This document shows, in pieces, positions 21,402 to 33,185 of a DNA stretch of 64,000 bases (positions are counted from its first letter, which is position 1; each line of letters begins with the position of its first letter). Origin of the DNA: Mesostigma viride (Eukaryota > Streptophyta > Mesostigmatophyceae > Mesostigmatales > Mesostigmataceae); contig RPFO01000059.1 in assembly GCA_009746045.1 (NCBI GenBank), positions 1,805,716 through 1,869,715 of the forward strand. Reading direction: 5' to 3'. A program made the position numbers and the translations under genes. The notes under the pieces were generated by a model that searched no databases, was not told the DNA's origin, and saw only the letters and a list, made by a program, of their open reading frames with translations.

Positions 21402-23672
21402 ATGCCAACACGGTACCAAACAAGGAACGCCAGAGAGACAGAAGACGAGCTTAGGGAGAGAGATTCAGATAATAGAGAGATAGAACCGGTAGACAACCAC
21501 GAGCACGGTACAGAAGGGCTAAAGGTACCACCACTAGTAGAGACAGGTACAGGTGAGGTCATGGAGAGACCTGTGGAAGGCTCCCTACGATCCAGACCTA
21601 GCTCCCCAGCGGATGGGGACAATTTAGACGCCTTGACAAGGCAGGAAGAGGACAGAAGTGACCAAGAGATACTCCAGGGGGGCTCGCAGCAGCAGCAACA
21701 GCAGCAGCAGCCGCAGCAACGACAGCAACAGCAGCAGCAGCAGCAACGACCGCAGCAGCAGCAGCAGCAACCACAGCAGCAGCAGCAGCAACAACGGCAA
21801 CCCCGGTTACAGCAACAACAACTCCAGACGAGACCACAATGGCCACCATCGGACCCTGAGCAGCAGGGGGACGAGCATGAAGATACCCTGCACTACCGCC
21901 ATCAGCATCCAGCCACCGGGCGGCCAACGCATCCTTGGGCAGGTCGGGGGCGGCCCCAGGGACCTCCACCGGGCCCCACACACCGGGGCAGACGCAGAGT
22001 GTCCTTCGGCAGCACGTCTCTGTTACCCACGGCGCTCTGGTATTCGGATGAGGAAGGGGAGATCCCAGGGGCAGATGGCGAGTTCGATGACCTGGAAGGG
22101 ACTAACGAGGCGGACGAGGGAACTGTCACGCAGGGCCCGCCCGTTGGTACTCATAGACCACGGACCAGCCCAGGGGAGACCAGGAGCAGTGTCACCACCA
22201 GAGACGAGGAGACTCACACGCCAGTCCAGCGCCAGGCACCTCAACCGCAGCGCCCACGGGTGCTTGACCAAAGCGCGGTCCCCTCGCCAGTGCCTGCTGG
22301 CAACCTCAGTTTCAGCAGGGTGGCCTTGGATGACCCGGGGTACGAACACCCCTCATCCGTCCAGGTGCGGCGGACTCATGGTACGCCGCCCAGATCCAGC
22401 TCTCGCCCCCGATCGCAGCCCCCCGACCTCGGCGATATCCCCCACGTAGACGTCGGTGGGCCCGTCACCGCCGCGGTAAAGGCCCCACCGATGCCCAATT
22501 TCAAGAATGTACCCAAGCTGCACGCGGACATGAAACCGCGCGAGGTAGAGGAATGGGGACGCATGTGGCGACGGCAGTATACCATCTGGCGCAACCATCA
22601 CAACTGGCAGCTGGCCACCAGCGACCTGATTGATCTCGTGATTAACTCCTGTATGGACCCCTCGGTGATAAGCATCTTGAACTGTGAGAGCATCGCGTCC
22701 CAGTCATACCCGCAAACCTTGGCGGAACTGATGGACCGAGTGCGTCGCAAGCTGGTGCCCCCAGATGCTACACTCCACGAGCGGATGGCCTTCAGCAAGC
22801 TGCGCCAGGGGACCACCCCATATCGCGAGTTTCTGTCTAAGTTCGAGTCCAGCGCCGCCTACCTGGCTGACATGACCTGGTACGAGTACAAGAGCAGGTT
22901 CATCGAGGCACTCTGCCCCGAGCTGCAGGACGAGGTATTCAAGCACTATGCTGATGTCCCTTGGGAAGAGTGGGACATCTTGAATATCCAGAGGTATCTC
23001 CTACAGGTGGCCGACGTAGTGGCTCGCGGGCGTGCCCCCTCAGTGCGCCGTTTCTTCAGACCTGCTCCCCCGCGACGGGTGAATCAGATGTACTCCACTG
23101 ATTTCGCCGGCGAGGAGGAGGACGAGTACCTCGACGACCCTGACGAGGGCTACACTGACCATGGCGTCAACGCGATCGACGCTAGCAAGGCGCGCTGCTT
23201 CATGTGCAGCGAGGTGGGGCACCTCAAGCGCGACTGCCCCAAGCTCCGGGGCAAGAACGCCAGTCGTGGGACAGGAGAAGGGACACCCAGTGTTCGTTTC
23301 TCCGGCCCGGCCTTCGGCAGCCGCCCCGACTCCTCCGGTCCTCGGGACCGACCCCGCAACGCGGGTGAGCGTGCGGCTCGCCTGCAGCACGCCAGACAGG
23401 TCCCGACGCAGTACCAGCAGCCGCGACCACCCGCGACCAGCTCTACCAAGGGTGTGTTGCGCGCGGTCAACGAGATTGAGGCGCGGCGACAGTCCTCCTC
23501 TTCCGGCCAAACGCAGGCAGTGGCTGGCTACGAGTATGACGACGAGGAGGGGGCTGACGAAGAGGAGGAGGGGGGGAAGAGGGCGGGTGGTCGGGCGAGG
23601 CGGCCTCCCGTCCCACCGCTCCTCGGGAGTAGTAGCCCTGCCCATGGGCTTGGGTCCCGGGGTAGGGGATAG
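21402..23672 (+). CDS. gag: Gyp-1 gag with polyglutamine tract and zinc knuckle
   Basis: 756 codons from ATG at 21402 in good context (CACCATGCC). The N-terminal half is disordered, with a long Gln-rich tract from CAG/CAA repeats (about 21685-21830). The capsid-type core (residues about 365-560: WGRMWRRQYTIWRNH, LMDRVRRKLVPPDA, YREFLSKFES, FIEALCPELQDEV) is of the retrotransposon Gag type. One CCHC knuckle (CFMCSEVGHLKRDC) follows. The C-terminal tail overlaps the pol frame. The 3' end is rich in Glu/Gly. It is intact. Confidence 0.85.
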   Translation: MPTRYQTRNARETEDELRERDSDNREIEPVDNHEHGTEGLKVPPLVETGTGEVMERPVEGSLRSRPSSPADGDNLDALTRQEEDRSDQEILQGGSQQQQQQQQPQQRQQQQQQQQRPQQQQQQPQQQQQQQRQPRLQQQQLQTRPQWPPSDPEQQGDEHEDTLHYRHQHPATGRPTHPWAGRGRPQGPPPGPTHRGRRRVSFGSTSLLPTALWYSDEEGEIPGADGEFDDLEGTNEADEGTVTQGPPVGTHRPRTSPGETRSSVTTRDEETHTPVQRQAPQPQRPRVLDQSAVPSPVPAGNLSFSRVALDDPGYEHPSSVQVRRTHGTPPRSSSRPRSQPPDLGDIPHVDVGGPVTAAVKAPPMPNFKNVPKLHADMKPREVEEWGRMWRRQYTIWRNHHNWQLATSDLIDLVINSCMDPSVISILNCESIASQSYPQTLAELMDRVRRKLVPPDATLHERMAFSKLRQGTTPYREFLSKFESSAAYLADMTWYEYKSRFIEALCPELQDEVFKHYADVPWEEWDILNIQRYLLQVADVVARGRAPSVRRFFRPAPPRRVNQMYSTDFAGEEEDEYLDDPDEGYTDHGVNAIDASKARCFMCSEVGHLKRDCPKLRGKNASRGTGEGTPSVRFSGPAFGSRPDSSGPRDRPRNAGERAARLQHARQVPTQYQQPRPPATSSTKGVLRAVNEIEARRQSSSSGQTQAVAGYEYDDEEGADEEEEGGKRAGGRARRPPVPPLLGSSSPAHGLGSRGRG

Positions 23673-26500
23673 GGTAGAAAAATCAGATGGTAGCCCAGAC
23701 GCGGAGTCAACTAGAGTAGAGGTAGACGTCAATAACGTGGCCGCAGACGCGTCCACCCAACCGGCGGCGCGTGCATCTCAAGGAGATTCGCGGCATCTGT
23801 TTCTTTTCAGCGGAGGGTTACTGGTCCCTCCCACCGTCCTTGATCCGTATTTGAAGGAGAAAACGATCATGGACGTGAAGTTCCTGGTCGACACCGGCGC
23901 CTCCACGTCCTTCATCAACGAGGCCCTGGTGCGTCGGCTGGGCCTGGTACCCCGACCTCACACCACGGCAGTATATGTCACATACTCAGACGGTCGGCGA
24001 CACCAATCGCCGGGCCTAGCAGACATCAAGGGTGTACTGCAGGGCACGCCGGTGGACCTGGTGGCGACTATTGCGCCGTTGGGCGCTGCCGACATCATCA
24101 TTGGAGTGGACTGGCTGGACAAGCAGGATGTGGACATCAGTGTGCGCCGGCGGGTAGTTTGGTTTCCGGATGGTTCATTCTGGTGCCCAGACAGCGAGTA
24201 TAGGGCACAGGCCGCGGAGGTCCATAACATTACACACGAGCGCTCGGCGGACGGGCCCCGACCAGCGTCCCAGATCCTGATGAGTAGCAAGACGCTGGCG
24301 CGCCAGCTCCGGAAGGGCAAGGAGTACGCGATGTATCGCATAGACCTGGACAGCACTCAGGCTCTGCTTAACGAGATTGGTGCCGGTTTCACACCGGACG
24401 AGCTGGCGCGGTTCAATGCCGTCCTGGAGAAGCGCACTGCCCTCTTCGCAGATCGCACCCCCCAGTTCCCTCCCAATCGATCGGTGTTACATCGTGTCCA
24501 GCTCCAGGAGGGTTCCGGGCCTACTGTGTCTCCCATGTACCGCATGGGCCCAGTCGAGCTGGTGGAGCTCAAGAAGATCCTCATTTCACTACTCGACGCT
24601 GGGCTCATTGAACCCAGCAACAGCCCCTTCTCAGCGGGCGTGCTGCTCGTTCCCAAGCCAGGGGGCAAGTGGCGTCTGGTGACTGATTACCGGAAGCTGA
24701 ACGCCATCACCGTCAAGTCCCGGTATCCTCTACCGCGGATCGACGACATCTTCAACCGTGTCCAGGGGGCTACGTGTTTCACCGTCATCGACTGTGCGGA
24801 CGGGTTTTGGCAGCTGCGCATCGCGCCAGAAGACTGCCACAAGACCGCGTTCGCTACGCCCTTCGGTCACTATCAGTTTCGGGTGGCGGCAATGGGGCTG
24901 TGTAATTCGCCTGCGTCCTTCCAGATGCTGATGAATGACATCCTCCGTCCGGTGATGGGCACAGCCCACTTGCCGCAGGTCTCCCAGGACCTGGCGGACC
25001 CGCAGAAGGGGGCGCGCCCGCCCTGGACCTACAAGCGCACGTGCGCGCTGGCGTATCTGGACGACATCCTGGTGTACTCCAAGACGTTCGAGGAGCACCT
25101 GGAGGATGTGGACGCCGTGCTGCAGATCATGGAGGATGAGCACCTTTCGGCGCGGAAGGCCAAGGTGCGCGCCGGTCGCTGCGTGCCGTTTCTGGGCCAT
25201 ACCCTGTCCGCGGACGGCATCGCGACCGACCCTGAGAAGATCGAGTCCGTCCAGCAATGGCCTGTCCCTACGGACGTGAAAGGGGTACGCAGCTTCCTGG
25301 GATTGGCATCTTACTACCGACGGTTCATCCCGCGGTTTGCCACCATCGCCGCCCCGATCAACGCTCTTCTCAAGAAGGGTACCCGTTCCTTTGGGCTGAG
25401 CAGTGCCAACAGGCTTTCGAGGCGCTCAAGCGCCACCTCACCACAGCGCCAGTCCTTATCCTGCCGGACCCGGCCCTTCCTTTCGTCGTGGCTACGGACG
25501 CCAGCAAGGTGGCCATCGGGGGTGTTCTCCTGCAGGACCACGGCAAGGGCCTTCAGCCCATCGAGTACATCTCACGAACGATGATTCCGGCGGAGCGGAA
25601 TTATCCAGTGCATCAGCAGGAACTCCTGGCAGTCGTCTACAGCTGCCACACGTGGCGTCATCATCTCTTGGGGGCCCAGTTTTCGGTGGCCATCAGTGAG
25701 CAGGGGGATCTCGACCCCCATCGCCTGGTGATCCACACGGACCACCGGCCGCTCACCCACCTCCTGGTGCAGCCCAACTTGACGCCCCGCCAGGCGCGGT
25801 GGATGGAGTACCTGTCACAGTTCGCGCCGTTCAAGATCCAATATGTCAAGGGCGCGGACAATGTGGTGCCCGACGCTCTCTCGCGACGGGCGGACTATTG
25901 GTTCTACGAGGACATGGACGTGCTGCATACCACCTGTGTCCCAGTGGCCGCCCCGGGGACCGCCTACGGTGTGGAACCACGGTCTCCCCAGGCCCGCCAC
26001 TTGTTTCATCTTGGGCACACCACCATGGATGACCTGTCACCCCTCCCGGAGGAGACGGTTCACCAAGAGCCCACGAGGACGTGGACACCCCCGGGGAGGG
26101 GGAGGGGTCGCATGCGCGCGTGCCCCTTAGTCATGTGGTGCCGCCCCAGGGAATTTTTCAGCTTCAGCCGCTCGGCCCTCCCACAGTCTTCTCAGAATTC
26201 GTCAACCAGGCGGGTACGGATGCGGCAGAACCGGCTGCGGACGCGTTCACAGTCACGTCGGACTTGGAGATGCTGATCAGCCGTTTCACAATCACGGAGG
26301 AAGCAGCACTTGAAGCCATCCGGGCACATCCCCAGCAGATGGGGGCCTATCCTTGCAAGTTCCAGGAGGGGAAACTGTTCGTGAGTCCCCAGCCGGAGGA
26401 ATGGCGGCTGTATGTTCCTGAGCTCTGTAGGGCTGCCTTGCTTCACGAGCTCCATGATTCTCTTTGGGCGGACATCAGGGAAGTCACCGTCTCCTTCCCC
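23673..26500 (+). pseudogene. pol: Gyp-1 pol part 1: protease, RT, RNase H (frameshifted)
   Basis: The pol frame is open from before the gag stop. Protease has FLVDTGASTSF and IIGVDWL (about 23880-24120). RT has LVPKPGGKWRLVTDYRKLN, an FTVIDCADGFWQ block and YLDD (about 25053) in AYLDDILVYS. A one-base loss near 25379 shifts the frame into RNase H (ATDASKVAIGG, HQQELLAVV, HTDHRPLTH, DALSR). A further shift near 26085 leads to the integrase N-terminal region (LLHELHDS). All catalytic residues are visible, so damage is limited to single-base indels. Confidence 0.85.
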
Positions 26501-27777
26501 GGGCACGTAAGCACTTCTACTGGCCAGGGATGAAGGAGTATATCGAGACGTATGTGCGCCAGTGCCCCTCGTGTCAGATCATGAAGTCCAGGAACACGGG
26601 CTCTCAGGCCGTCCCTAAGACGCTGCCGGATCCTATGGGTCCTTGGGATTCTATCATGATGGACTTCATCGGCCCGTTCAAGAAGACGAAGAACGGCAAC
26701 AGCATGGTCTTGGTGTTTGTGGACCGCCTGACGCGCATGTGTCACCTGGCCCCGTGTCCGGTCGACCTCACAGCGGAGGAGTGCGCCAAGATATACCTGA
26801 CGCACGTGTTTCGGTTTCACGGGCTCAGCCGGCAGTTCATCTCTGACCGCGACAAGCTCTTCACGGCCAAATTCTGGCAGGAGTTCTTCGAGCAACTGGG
26901 CACCAAGGTGTCGCTGGGCACGGCCTACCACAGCTCGTCGTCGCACCTGGTGGAGCGGTTGAACCGCACGGTGCAAGAGACCATGCGACACTACACCGAC
27001 ACGGTGGGCAGCAATTGGGAAGAACTTCTGGGCTTGGTGGAGTTTTCCCTGAACAATGCCCCCCAGGCCGCCCATGGGTTCACCCCCTTTTTCCTCAACT
27101 CCGGCCGACACCCTCTCACACCGCTCGACTTGCTTGGGAGCCACGAACTGGGAGAGGATCAGGTCAAGCTGGATACCCTGCAAGGGGTCGAGCGGTTGCT
27201 GCAGCGGATGCACCAAGCGCATAACAGCGCGGTTCAGGGCTATCGCGCAGCGGCAGCGCGGTATCTGGAGAGGACAGCCGGCAAGCGGGATCACAGGGCG
27301 CCGTCCATCGAGGTGGGCGATTGGGTCCTGGTTGAGGGCCCGCAGATCGGGCGATTTTCGCACAAGGTGGAGAAGGAGCTGAAGACTAAGCTCCGACCCA
27401 TGTTCCTGGGACCCTACAAGGTCCTCACCAAGTTCGATGATGTCATGTTCCAGGTGGACATTCCAGTGTCATGGAACCTCACGTCCAACCGTTTCCACCG
27501 TGACCAGCTCAAGTTGTATCACCAGAACACCATTCAGGGTAGGGTCAATCCCCCAGCCCCACTGGAGTTCAATCCGGATACGGGGGAACAGGAGGACGAG
27601 GTGGCCGCAATCGTGGGTCACCGGGATGTCAAACGGGGACGAGGGGTCCAGCGACAATATCGGGTGCGATGGCGATTCGCACAACACGAGTCTGAGGACT
27701 CCTGGCGCACCGCTACCGAGTTAGCGGGGTGCGCCCGCTTACTAGAAGCATACAAGAAGACGCACCAGTTGCGTTAG
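26464..27777 (+). CDS. pol: Gyp-1 pol part 2: integrase with C-terminal chromodomain
   Basis: After a frameshift near 26467 the ORF holds the second zinc pair (CPSCQ), the integrase core with D (MDFIGPF), D (SDRDKLF) and E (VERLNRT), the GPY/F-type region (LRPMFLGPYKVL) and a C-terminal chromodomain (AAIVGHRDVKRGRG, QYRVRWRF, ... WRTATEL, CARLLEAY). Chromodomains of this group of gypsy elements direct integration to marked chromatin. It ends at 27777. It is otherwise intact over 430 codons and collinear with Gyp-2 and Gyp-3. Confidence 0.88.
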   Translation: MGGHQGSHRLLPRARKHFYWPGMKEYIETYVRQCPSCQIMKSRNTGSQAVPKTLPDPMGPWDSIMMDFIGPFKKTKNGNSMVLVFVDRLTRMCHLAPCPVDLTAEECAKIYLTHVFRFHGLSRQFISDRDKLFTAKFWQEFFEQLGTKVSLGTAYHSSSSHLVERLNRTVQETMRHYTDTVGSNWEELLGLVEFSLNNAPQAAHGFTPFFLNSGRHPLTPLDLLGSHELGEDQVKLDTLQGVERLLQRMHQAHNSAVQGYRAAAARYLERTAGKRDHRAPSIEVGDWVLVEGPQIGRFSHKVEKELKTKLRPMFLGPYKVLTKFDDVMFQVDIPVSWNLTSNRFHRDQLKLYHQNTIQGRVNPPAPLEFNPDTGEQEDEVAAIVGHRDVKRGRGVQRQYRVRWRFAQHESEDSWRTATELAGCARLLEAYKKTHQLR

Positions 27778-27991
27778 CAGACCACAGCCGGTAGGGTGTA
27801 GGGTGAGGGTGGTGCGTGAGCCAGGTATTTGGTACGCGTCGACTAACGCCCTGACATCTTGTGTGTGGGCTGTGCAGGGGGACGCCGCGGAGGCGCTTCC
27901 CAGAGACCAGACTCCCGTCGGCGCCGTGGAGGCTGCTGACGCAGGATTCCGGGTTGCAGATGGGGAGTCCAGTGAGGGGGATTTGGTCGAC

Positions 27992-30365
27992 ATGGATATA
28001 CCCGACGATCCGGAGGTCCCAGAACCGGAAGTGGGGGTAAGGACGCAGATAGCTCGTGGAGAGCCTGCGGTCCGAAGGGATGCACCAGGGGCCGGGGGCT
28101 CGAGAGACGGTGGCGGACAGATGGGGCCCTCCTCTAGTCGCGAGCGCCGGCAAGAAACCTCGTCAAGGCCGGGAGCACCGGACGCGCGTACGTTGGAGCT
28201 GGTAAAGGAGCTGCACGAGGAGACGTTCAATCCCCGGGTGTTCTTGCGAGACTACGGTCGGGAGGGGGAAGCCCTGGTGGAACGACGACGGCGTCGTCGT
28301 AACCAAATGTCGTCGCATCTCCGCGCTGATTCTATCATGGCGCGGGTCGGCCCTGTGCAGATGGAGACTTTTCGGGGGTTCGTGCGGCGCAACGTGAGGT
28401 TCCGGATCGAGACCCGCACGGCTGCGCGCAACGGTGTGGTGGTCGGGACCGACTGGGAAACACATGAGCGGGAATGTGCCTGTCACGGGTGCATGAACAC
28501 GCTGGAAGCGGGTCTGGCATTCCCACGGCTCCTTCTCCTCTTACTTCCACCCCCAGTGCGGAAGCTGCTGGGATACCACTTCCCCCGGTATCTTCCACCA
28601 GAGGGGGCGCTACAGGGTGAAAATTGCCTGCGAGAAGGGCAGCCGGTATTCGTTGCGGCAGGCTCTGGATCGCATCGTGGCGATGGATGATGAGGACCAG
28701 GATGATGGGAGTGAGGGGTATGACTCCGGTTCCGACGACGACCATCCTCCACACCCTCCCTCTCGTTCCCCCCCGCGGGATCCGCCTTCTCGGGGTTCCC
28801 AGGGGAGCGGCGGAAGAAGCCGTCCTGCGCCTCGTTCTGAGGCGCCACCGCCGGCGACGGGCTGGGGGCGACCTTCAGGGCGCGAGACGCGGAGTCTTCC
28901 GAGGGCTACCGGATGGGGTGGGGGCAGCCAAGCCGCTCCTCGACGTGTTCCGGAGTGGCCGGCACGTCGTCGCTCGCCATCTCCGCCCTCCCGTTCGCGT
29001 TCCCACTCGGACTCCGGGACTGATGTACGCCCCGCTCGCCACGCGTCGCCACCACCTCGCCGACTAGAGGATCGGCAATGGGAGCGCACGTGGGGGTCGG
29101 CGGTGGAGTTGGAGCAAGAGCGAGAGAATCGGCGACGGCGCACGGATCCAACAGAGACCGCGGTGGCCAGGGCCGAACGGCCGGCTAGAGAGGAGCCGAT
29201 TGATGAGGTTCCCGCTAACAACCCGCCCGAGACGGGCCAAGAAGAGACTACCTTCCATGTCTCCCTGGAGCCTCGCTCCCGAGTGGAAGAGGTCCCATCG
29301 GAGCCCCACTTCCTGGTTTCCTTGGAGCCTCGTCACCGGCCTGCCCAGGACGGATCGTCGATGTCACGTCCTGCGGAGGGACCGAGCTTACCTAGTACCG
29401 TACAGAATGCCGCGGAGGGTCCTAGTGTGGCGGGTGTCATGGTGCCGGCGGAACCCGTGGTTACCCTTGAGACGCTCGTGGCAGCGGTGCAATCAGGGCA
29501 GGGTCTCATGCAGCGGATGCTGGACCAGCTCGGGCGCCAGGGCGATCACTCAGTCGCCACCTCAGTAGGCTACGAGGCCGCTTCCCGGGCAGCCTCACAC
29601 GAGGAGTGGTCGCTGGGGGACTTCATACGAACCATTCCGGGAAGGACCGTAAGACACGGTGGGCCGGGGCCTCGAACGGAGAAGTTGTGTGTGGTGTTCG
29701 AGGGACCCTCGTTCCCGGTCCCTCCTGGTATGCACCTGCCAGCCCCTTTGGTTTTTCAAGCGGGCCCTTGGTGCGCGGTTGACCGTGGTGCTTACTGGGA
29801 ACAACTAGAGATCACCTTCTTCCCACAGGCGCCGCTGCCCTTGCCGCAACCTGACGACCTTCGTTTTCCCCGGACGGTGGGCCACACGGTGCGGTTCGGT
29901 ACCGAGGATTGGTGGGATTGGAGGTATCAGGTGGATGGGGTGGGGCACGTGGTTACGCCGCCCAAGGTGGCCCCGGCGGAAGGGCGTGCCTTCCTGGAAC
30001 GGGTGGTGCCGGACATTGTAGGGGCCCCTAGGGCGACCATCCTTGAGGATCACGTGCGCACCGAGGTATTTATGATGGGGGTGAAGTTTGTTCGTGATCA
30101 CCGCTGTGGGGTGGCGGATTGGTTGGCGCTGACCCTTCTCTTTACCCACCCCCAGTATCTCGCTGGGTTCCTGGCCATGTGGCCCCGGGGCACGTGGGTG
30201 GAGCTGTCCCGGTTGGGTCGGCAGAAGACGTCCCCATATCAGATCGCCTTCGAGGTGGACCTATGTGCGCATCCAGGGGTGATGACTCATATTATGACCC
30301 CCGTGGGGCGACGGGCTCTCCTTGAGGCCCAGCAGCTGCGGCGGACTACTAGCGGCGGACGCTAG
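27992..30365 (+). pseudogene. Gyp-1 ORF3: large unknown protein after pol (one frameshift)
   Basis: The ORF is open from just after pol; the first in-frame ATG is at 27992 (MDIPDDPEV). The N-terminal part has a Cys/His group (HERECACHGCMN) and FPRYLPPEG. A frameshift near 28617 leads to a disordered Ser/Pro/Arg-rich middle, a short helical block (LVAAVQSGQGLMQRMLDQL) and a folded C-terminal domain (ADWLALTLLFTHPQYLAGFL). Blocks line up with ORF3 of Gyp-2 and Gyp-3 (IRDIFPWLPAEG; FLDWARGQVVLTQHRYYWAFL). No signal peptide or clear membrane anchor is seen, so an envelope role is not supported. Function unknown. Confidence 0.6.
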
Positions 30366-32366
30366 AGTAAATAGTTCAGTTTCGGGATGGATAGCGGAGT
30401 CCAATCCCCAAAGTTTTGGCTACTACGTCAGTGTCCAAAAGCCTGCAAAAAGTCCTAAATTTAGGACGCTGGGGAATGCGTATTTAATCATGTAAACAGT
30501 AACATTTGACCCTGCCATTTGTGCCACTGAGAAATAATATAGTTTTTTAATTTCTATCAAAGACCTAGGTTCAAATAACGACGTTTAGTACCAAAACTGG
30601 CCCTGCCCCATGGGAGACCTCGAACGAAAAAAATGGCCCAAAATTGAAACTAGGACTTTTTAGGACCACCATGTATATCACCCATCACCACGCCACCCAC
30701 ACAGTCCCATGAGCTTCTTACCAATCCTCAGGGCCCCACGGGACCCTACGCGGCCTTGGGGAGGTGGGGCAGCGTATAACAAGGCCGTACCGTGCTGTGG
30801 CTGCACGTATATATACGCGTGCCTAACGGTGTCACAGATGGGGCAGATCATGCAATATAAGGTTGTATGGTTGCTGAGGTTGCCTGGCTTGAACATGACC
30901 CACCCCTTACGGCAAACTCTCTCCAAGCATATACCATAGCTTGTTTAATGTCACGGGCATGCTGGCCACCACCCAGGAAGGAGAGGACACCACATTTGTA
31001 TGGCAACTTACACAGGATAGCAGCCAGATGAAGTTGTTAAAGGGCACTGTCCAACATGCCACACTTTGCATGCATTCTAGGGGGGGGGGGAGCTGTAAAA
31101 GCATCACATATAGGCAGCATAAGAACAGCTAGAACAACTGCAAGCAATGGGCCCATGGCTGATAATGAACGCAACCGTAACATAGCTGGGAAGCATGCGT
31201 AACTTGGCAGCAGCGAACAAGGAAGCTTGCGACGATAGAAGGTACATGCCGTAAACCAACTACGTAAGCCATGTACATGCACAGAAACTGTCCTGTCTTT
31301 CAGGCATAGCCGGCTGACACTTACTGCTACGACTACGCTACCCCTTACACCTAACCACAGAGAGAACCCGGCACAAACCTGCTTGTTACGTCGCCACGTC
31401 CAGGTGGATGCATTAAGAATCGCGGATATCCGCAGCCAGCCAGCTTTCCGGCACAAGAACGCAGCCAAACTTACAAAATGGTTCGAAAGTAACGTAAGAC
31501 ACGCCGGAGCATTGTTCTAGGCCCAAGAGAGATCAAAAGACAAGTCCTCTCACGTGCGCTCGCTACCCAGCCTTGACGTTCTGTAAAATGGTCGACAGTA
31601 AACTTCGGGCAAGAACACCCAGGCCCGGGCGCTCCCTTGTCAGATATACCGTTTCCAAACTCTATACTACGATTAAAATCAAGCGCAAAAACTGCCTGGC
31701 CTGCTGCGGGCAACGTTTCCTCACGCACTGACATGTTTGTGCTCAAAATCGACCGTCCGGGCGCAGGCGATCTGTGACCTACTCATGTTGAGCAGCCGTG
31801 CTACACATGCAAACGCAAATAATTTCGTAACCAAATTAAGACCCTTTAAGCATAAGTACCAAGCTTTCGTTCTTGCTACTGGGCGCCCAAAACGATAAGC
31901 TCACGTGAAAATGCCGCCCATATTTGTCAGGTCGCCATATCCGCCGCACATCATTCCCGCACCCACTTTTTTGGCCCAAAATCTCTGTATTTTTGGTCGA
32001 GGTACGTACATTCCCGCGCATCTACCCGGTACCCGGTACGGAATCCGGGTACGATGTACCAGTATCACGGGTAGAGTACATCTTGGAGGTCACGGTCCAC
32101 TAGGGGTATGGACCATATAGTGACCCCCCCTGCCCAGTACCTCAGTTATAGTGACCTTAGGACTTTTTAGGACGAAGTCCTAAATTTAGGACGGCCGGCT
32201 GATTAACATCAGGGTTGGGCATGTGTATCAACCTCTAGAGGAACTGGCATTACTGATCTGCGGGTGAACCGAGGTTGGGACATAGTACTCTTATAGTAGT
32301 CTTGTTTTGTGATCCTATTCTACCTTTGTACGGTAGGGACTACCGACCCCCGTGGGGGGGGAGGAG
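30366..32366 (+). other. Gyp-1 3' UTR, unusually long, with palindromic repeats
   Basis: Two kilobases without a convincing ORF, against about 370 bases in Gyp-2 and Gyp-3. A perfect 16-base palindrome GTCCTAAATTTAGGAC occurs near both ends (about 30446 and 32178), and AGGACTTTTTAGGAC occurs at about 30653 and 32159; these suggest a decayed insertion of about 1.75 kb. A hairpin lies at about 32091-32126. A G-rich polypurine tract (32353-32366) ends at the LTR. Confidence 0.5.
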
Positions 32367-32949
32367 TGTTACGTCCCGGCCCTTTAGGACGGACGTAACA
32401 ATGGAATAAATTACTAAGGCCTTGTGGCCGTTGTACTAAGTTTTAGGGACGTTGGTTATTGTGTGAATTGGACTAGTTATCTTGGTCCTAGGTTGCCCTT
32501 TTAGGAGCCGGTGCTGTGGCGCCGCGCCAGTTCTGAGTCTGTCCGAAGTACTAGACGTGGATCCTGTAGTTGAGGGTCGATGTCGGCCCGGATCCTACGT
32601 GGAATGATTGGCTTGGATTGTTCCAGGGAAATTGGCGTGTATCTGCGCCGCAATCAACCTAGGTTAAATTGGTCCGAGGACGAGAGTCTCGTCCTCTTGG
32701 TTTGATGAATGATAAGTGCGAATACGCCTACACATTGAACCCGGGGCAATTATCCATTTGTATTTGGTGTTGCTAGCCATTATAAGTGTGTACTAATTAG
32801 CTTGGCATCAAGCCGTGATGCCAGATATCTCACGACTCACGTCGTGAAGCGCAACCTACTTTAGGCTACCTTGAATTATTCCTAATTCCGGCAAGAAGGG
32901 TCTTTCGCTACGTAGCTCAGGCTAGGTGTGTCTGGGCTGGGACGTAACA
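32367..32949 (+). repeat. Gyp-1 3' LTR
   Basis: 583 bases; differs from the 5' LTR by loss of 4 bases near its start. The CTCGG duplication follows. Confidence 0.92.
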
Positions 32950-32954
32950 CTCGG

Positions 32955-33185
32955 TTCCACCACCACGCCGGGTGGTGTAGGGTTAGCCAGCACCAAGCCT
33001 GGTGGGAGGTTCCCCTAACTGCCTGGAACAGAGTCCTTGCCGGGGGGGGACGGCACTGGGCAGGACACACAGAGTAAACAAATCAGTACCAAGGACCAAG
33101 AACGACCAATCAACTGGCCAGAATCTGAGGGCGACTCTATATACCGGAGGGACAACACCCTCAGGTCGGGCCTAGAGCCCTCTGT
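32955..33185 (-). other. Gyp-2 3' UTR, proximal part
   Basis: Continues the Gyp-2 3' UTR beyond the Gyp-1 insertion and matches the Gyp-3 3' UTR at 43993-44224 (shared CAGCACCAAGCCTGGTGG). No gene. Confidence 0.75.

Larger units (their letters stand above)
19600..32949 (+). mobile_element. Gyp-1: full-length 13.3-kb gypsy chromovirus-like element
   Basis: LTRs 19600-20186 and 32367-32949 appear identical apart from a 4-base indel and begin/end TGTTACGTCCC/GGGACGTAACA. Perfect CTCGG duplications flank it (19595-19599, 32950-32954). Order on the plus strand: PBS, leader, ORF0 (hybrid-binding domain), gag, protease-RT-RNase H, integrase-chromodomain, ORF3, 2-kb 3' UTR, polypurine tract. It is inserted in the 3' UTR of Gyp-2 in the opposite orientation. 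Confidence 0.93.
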
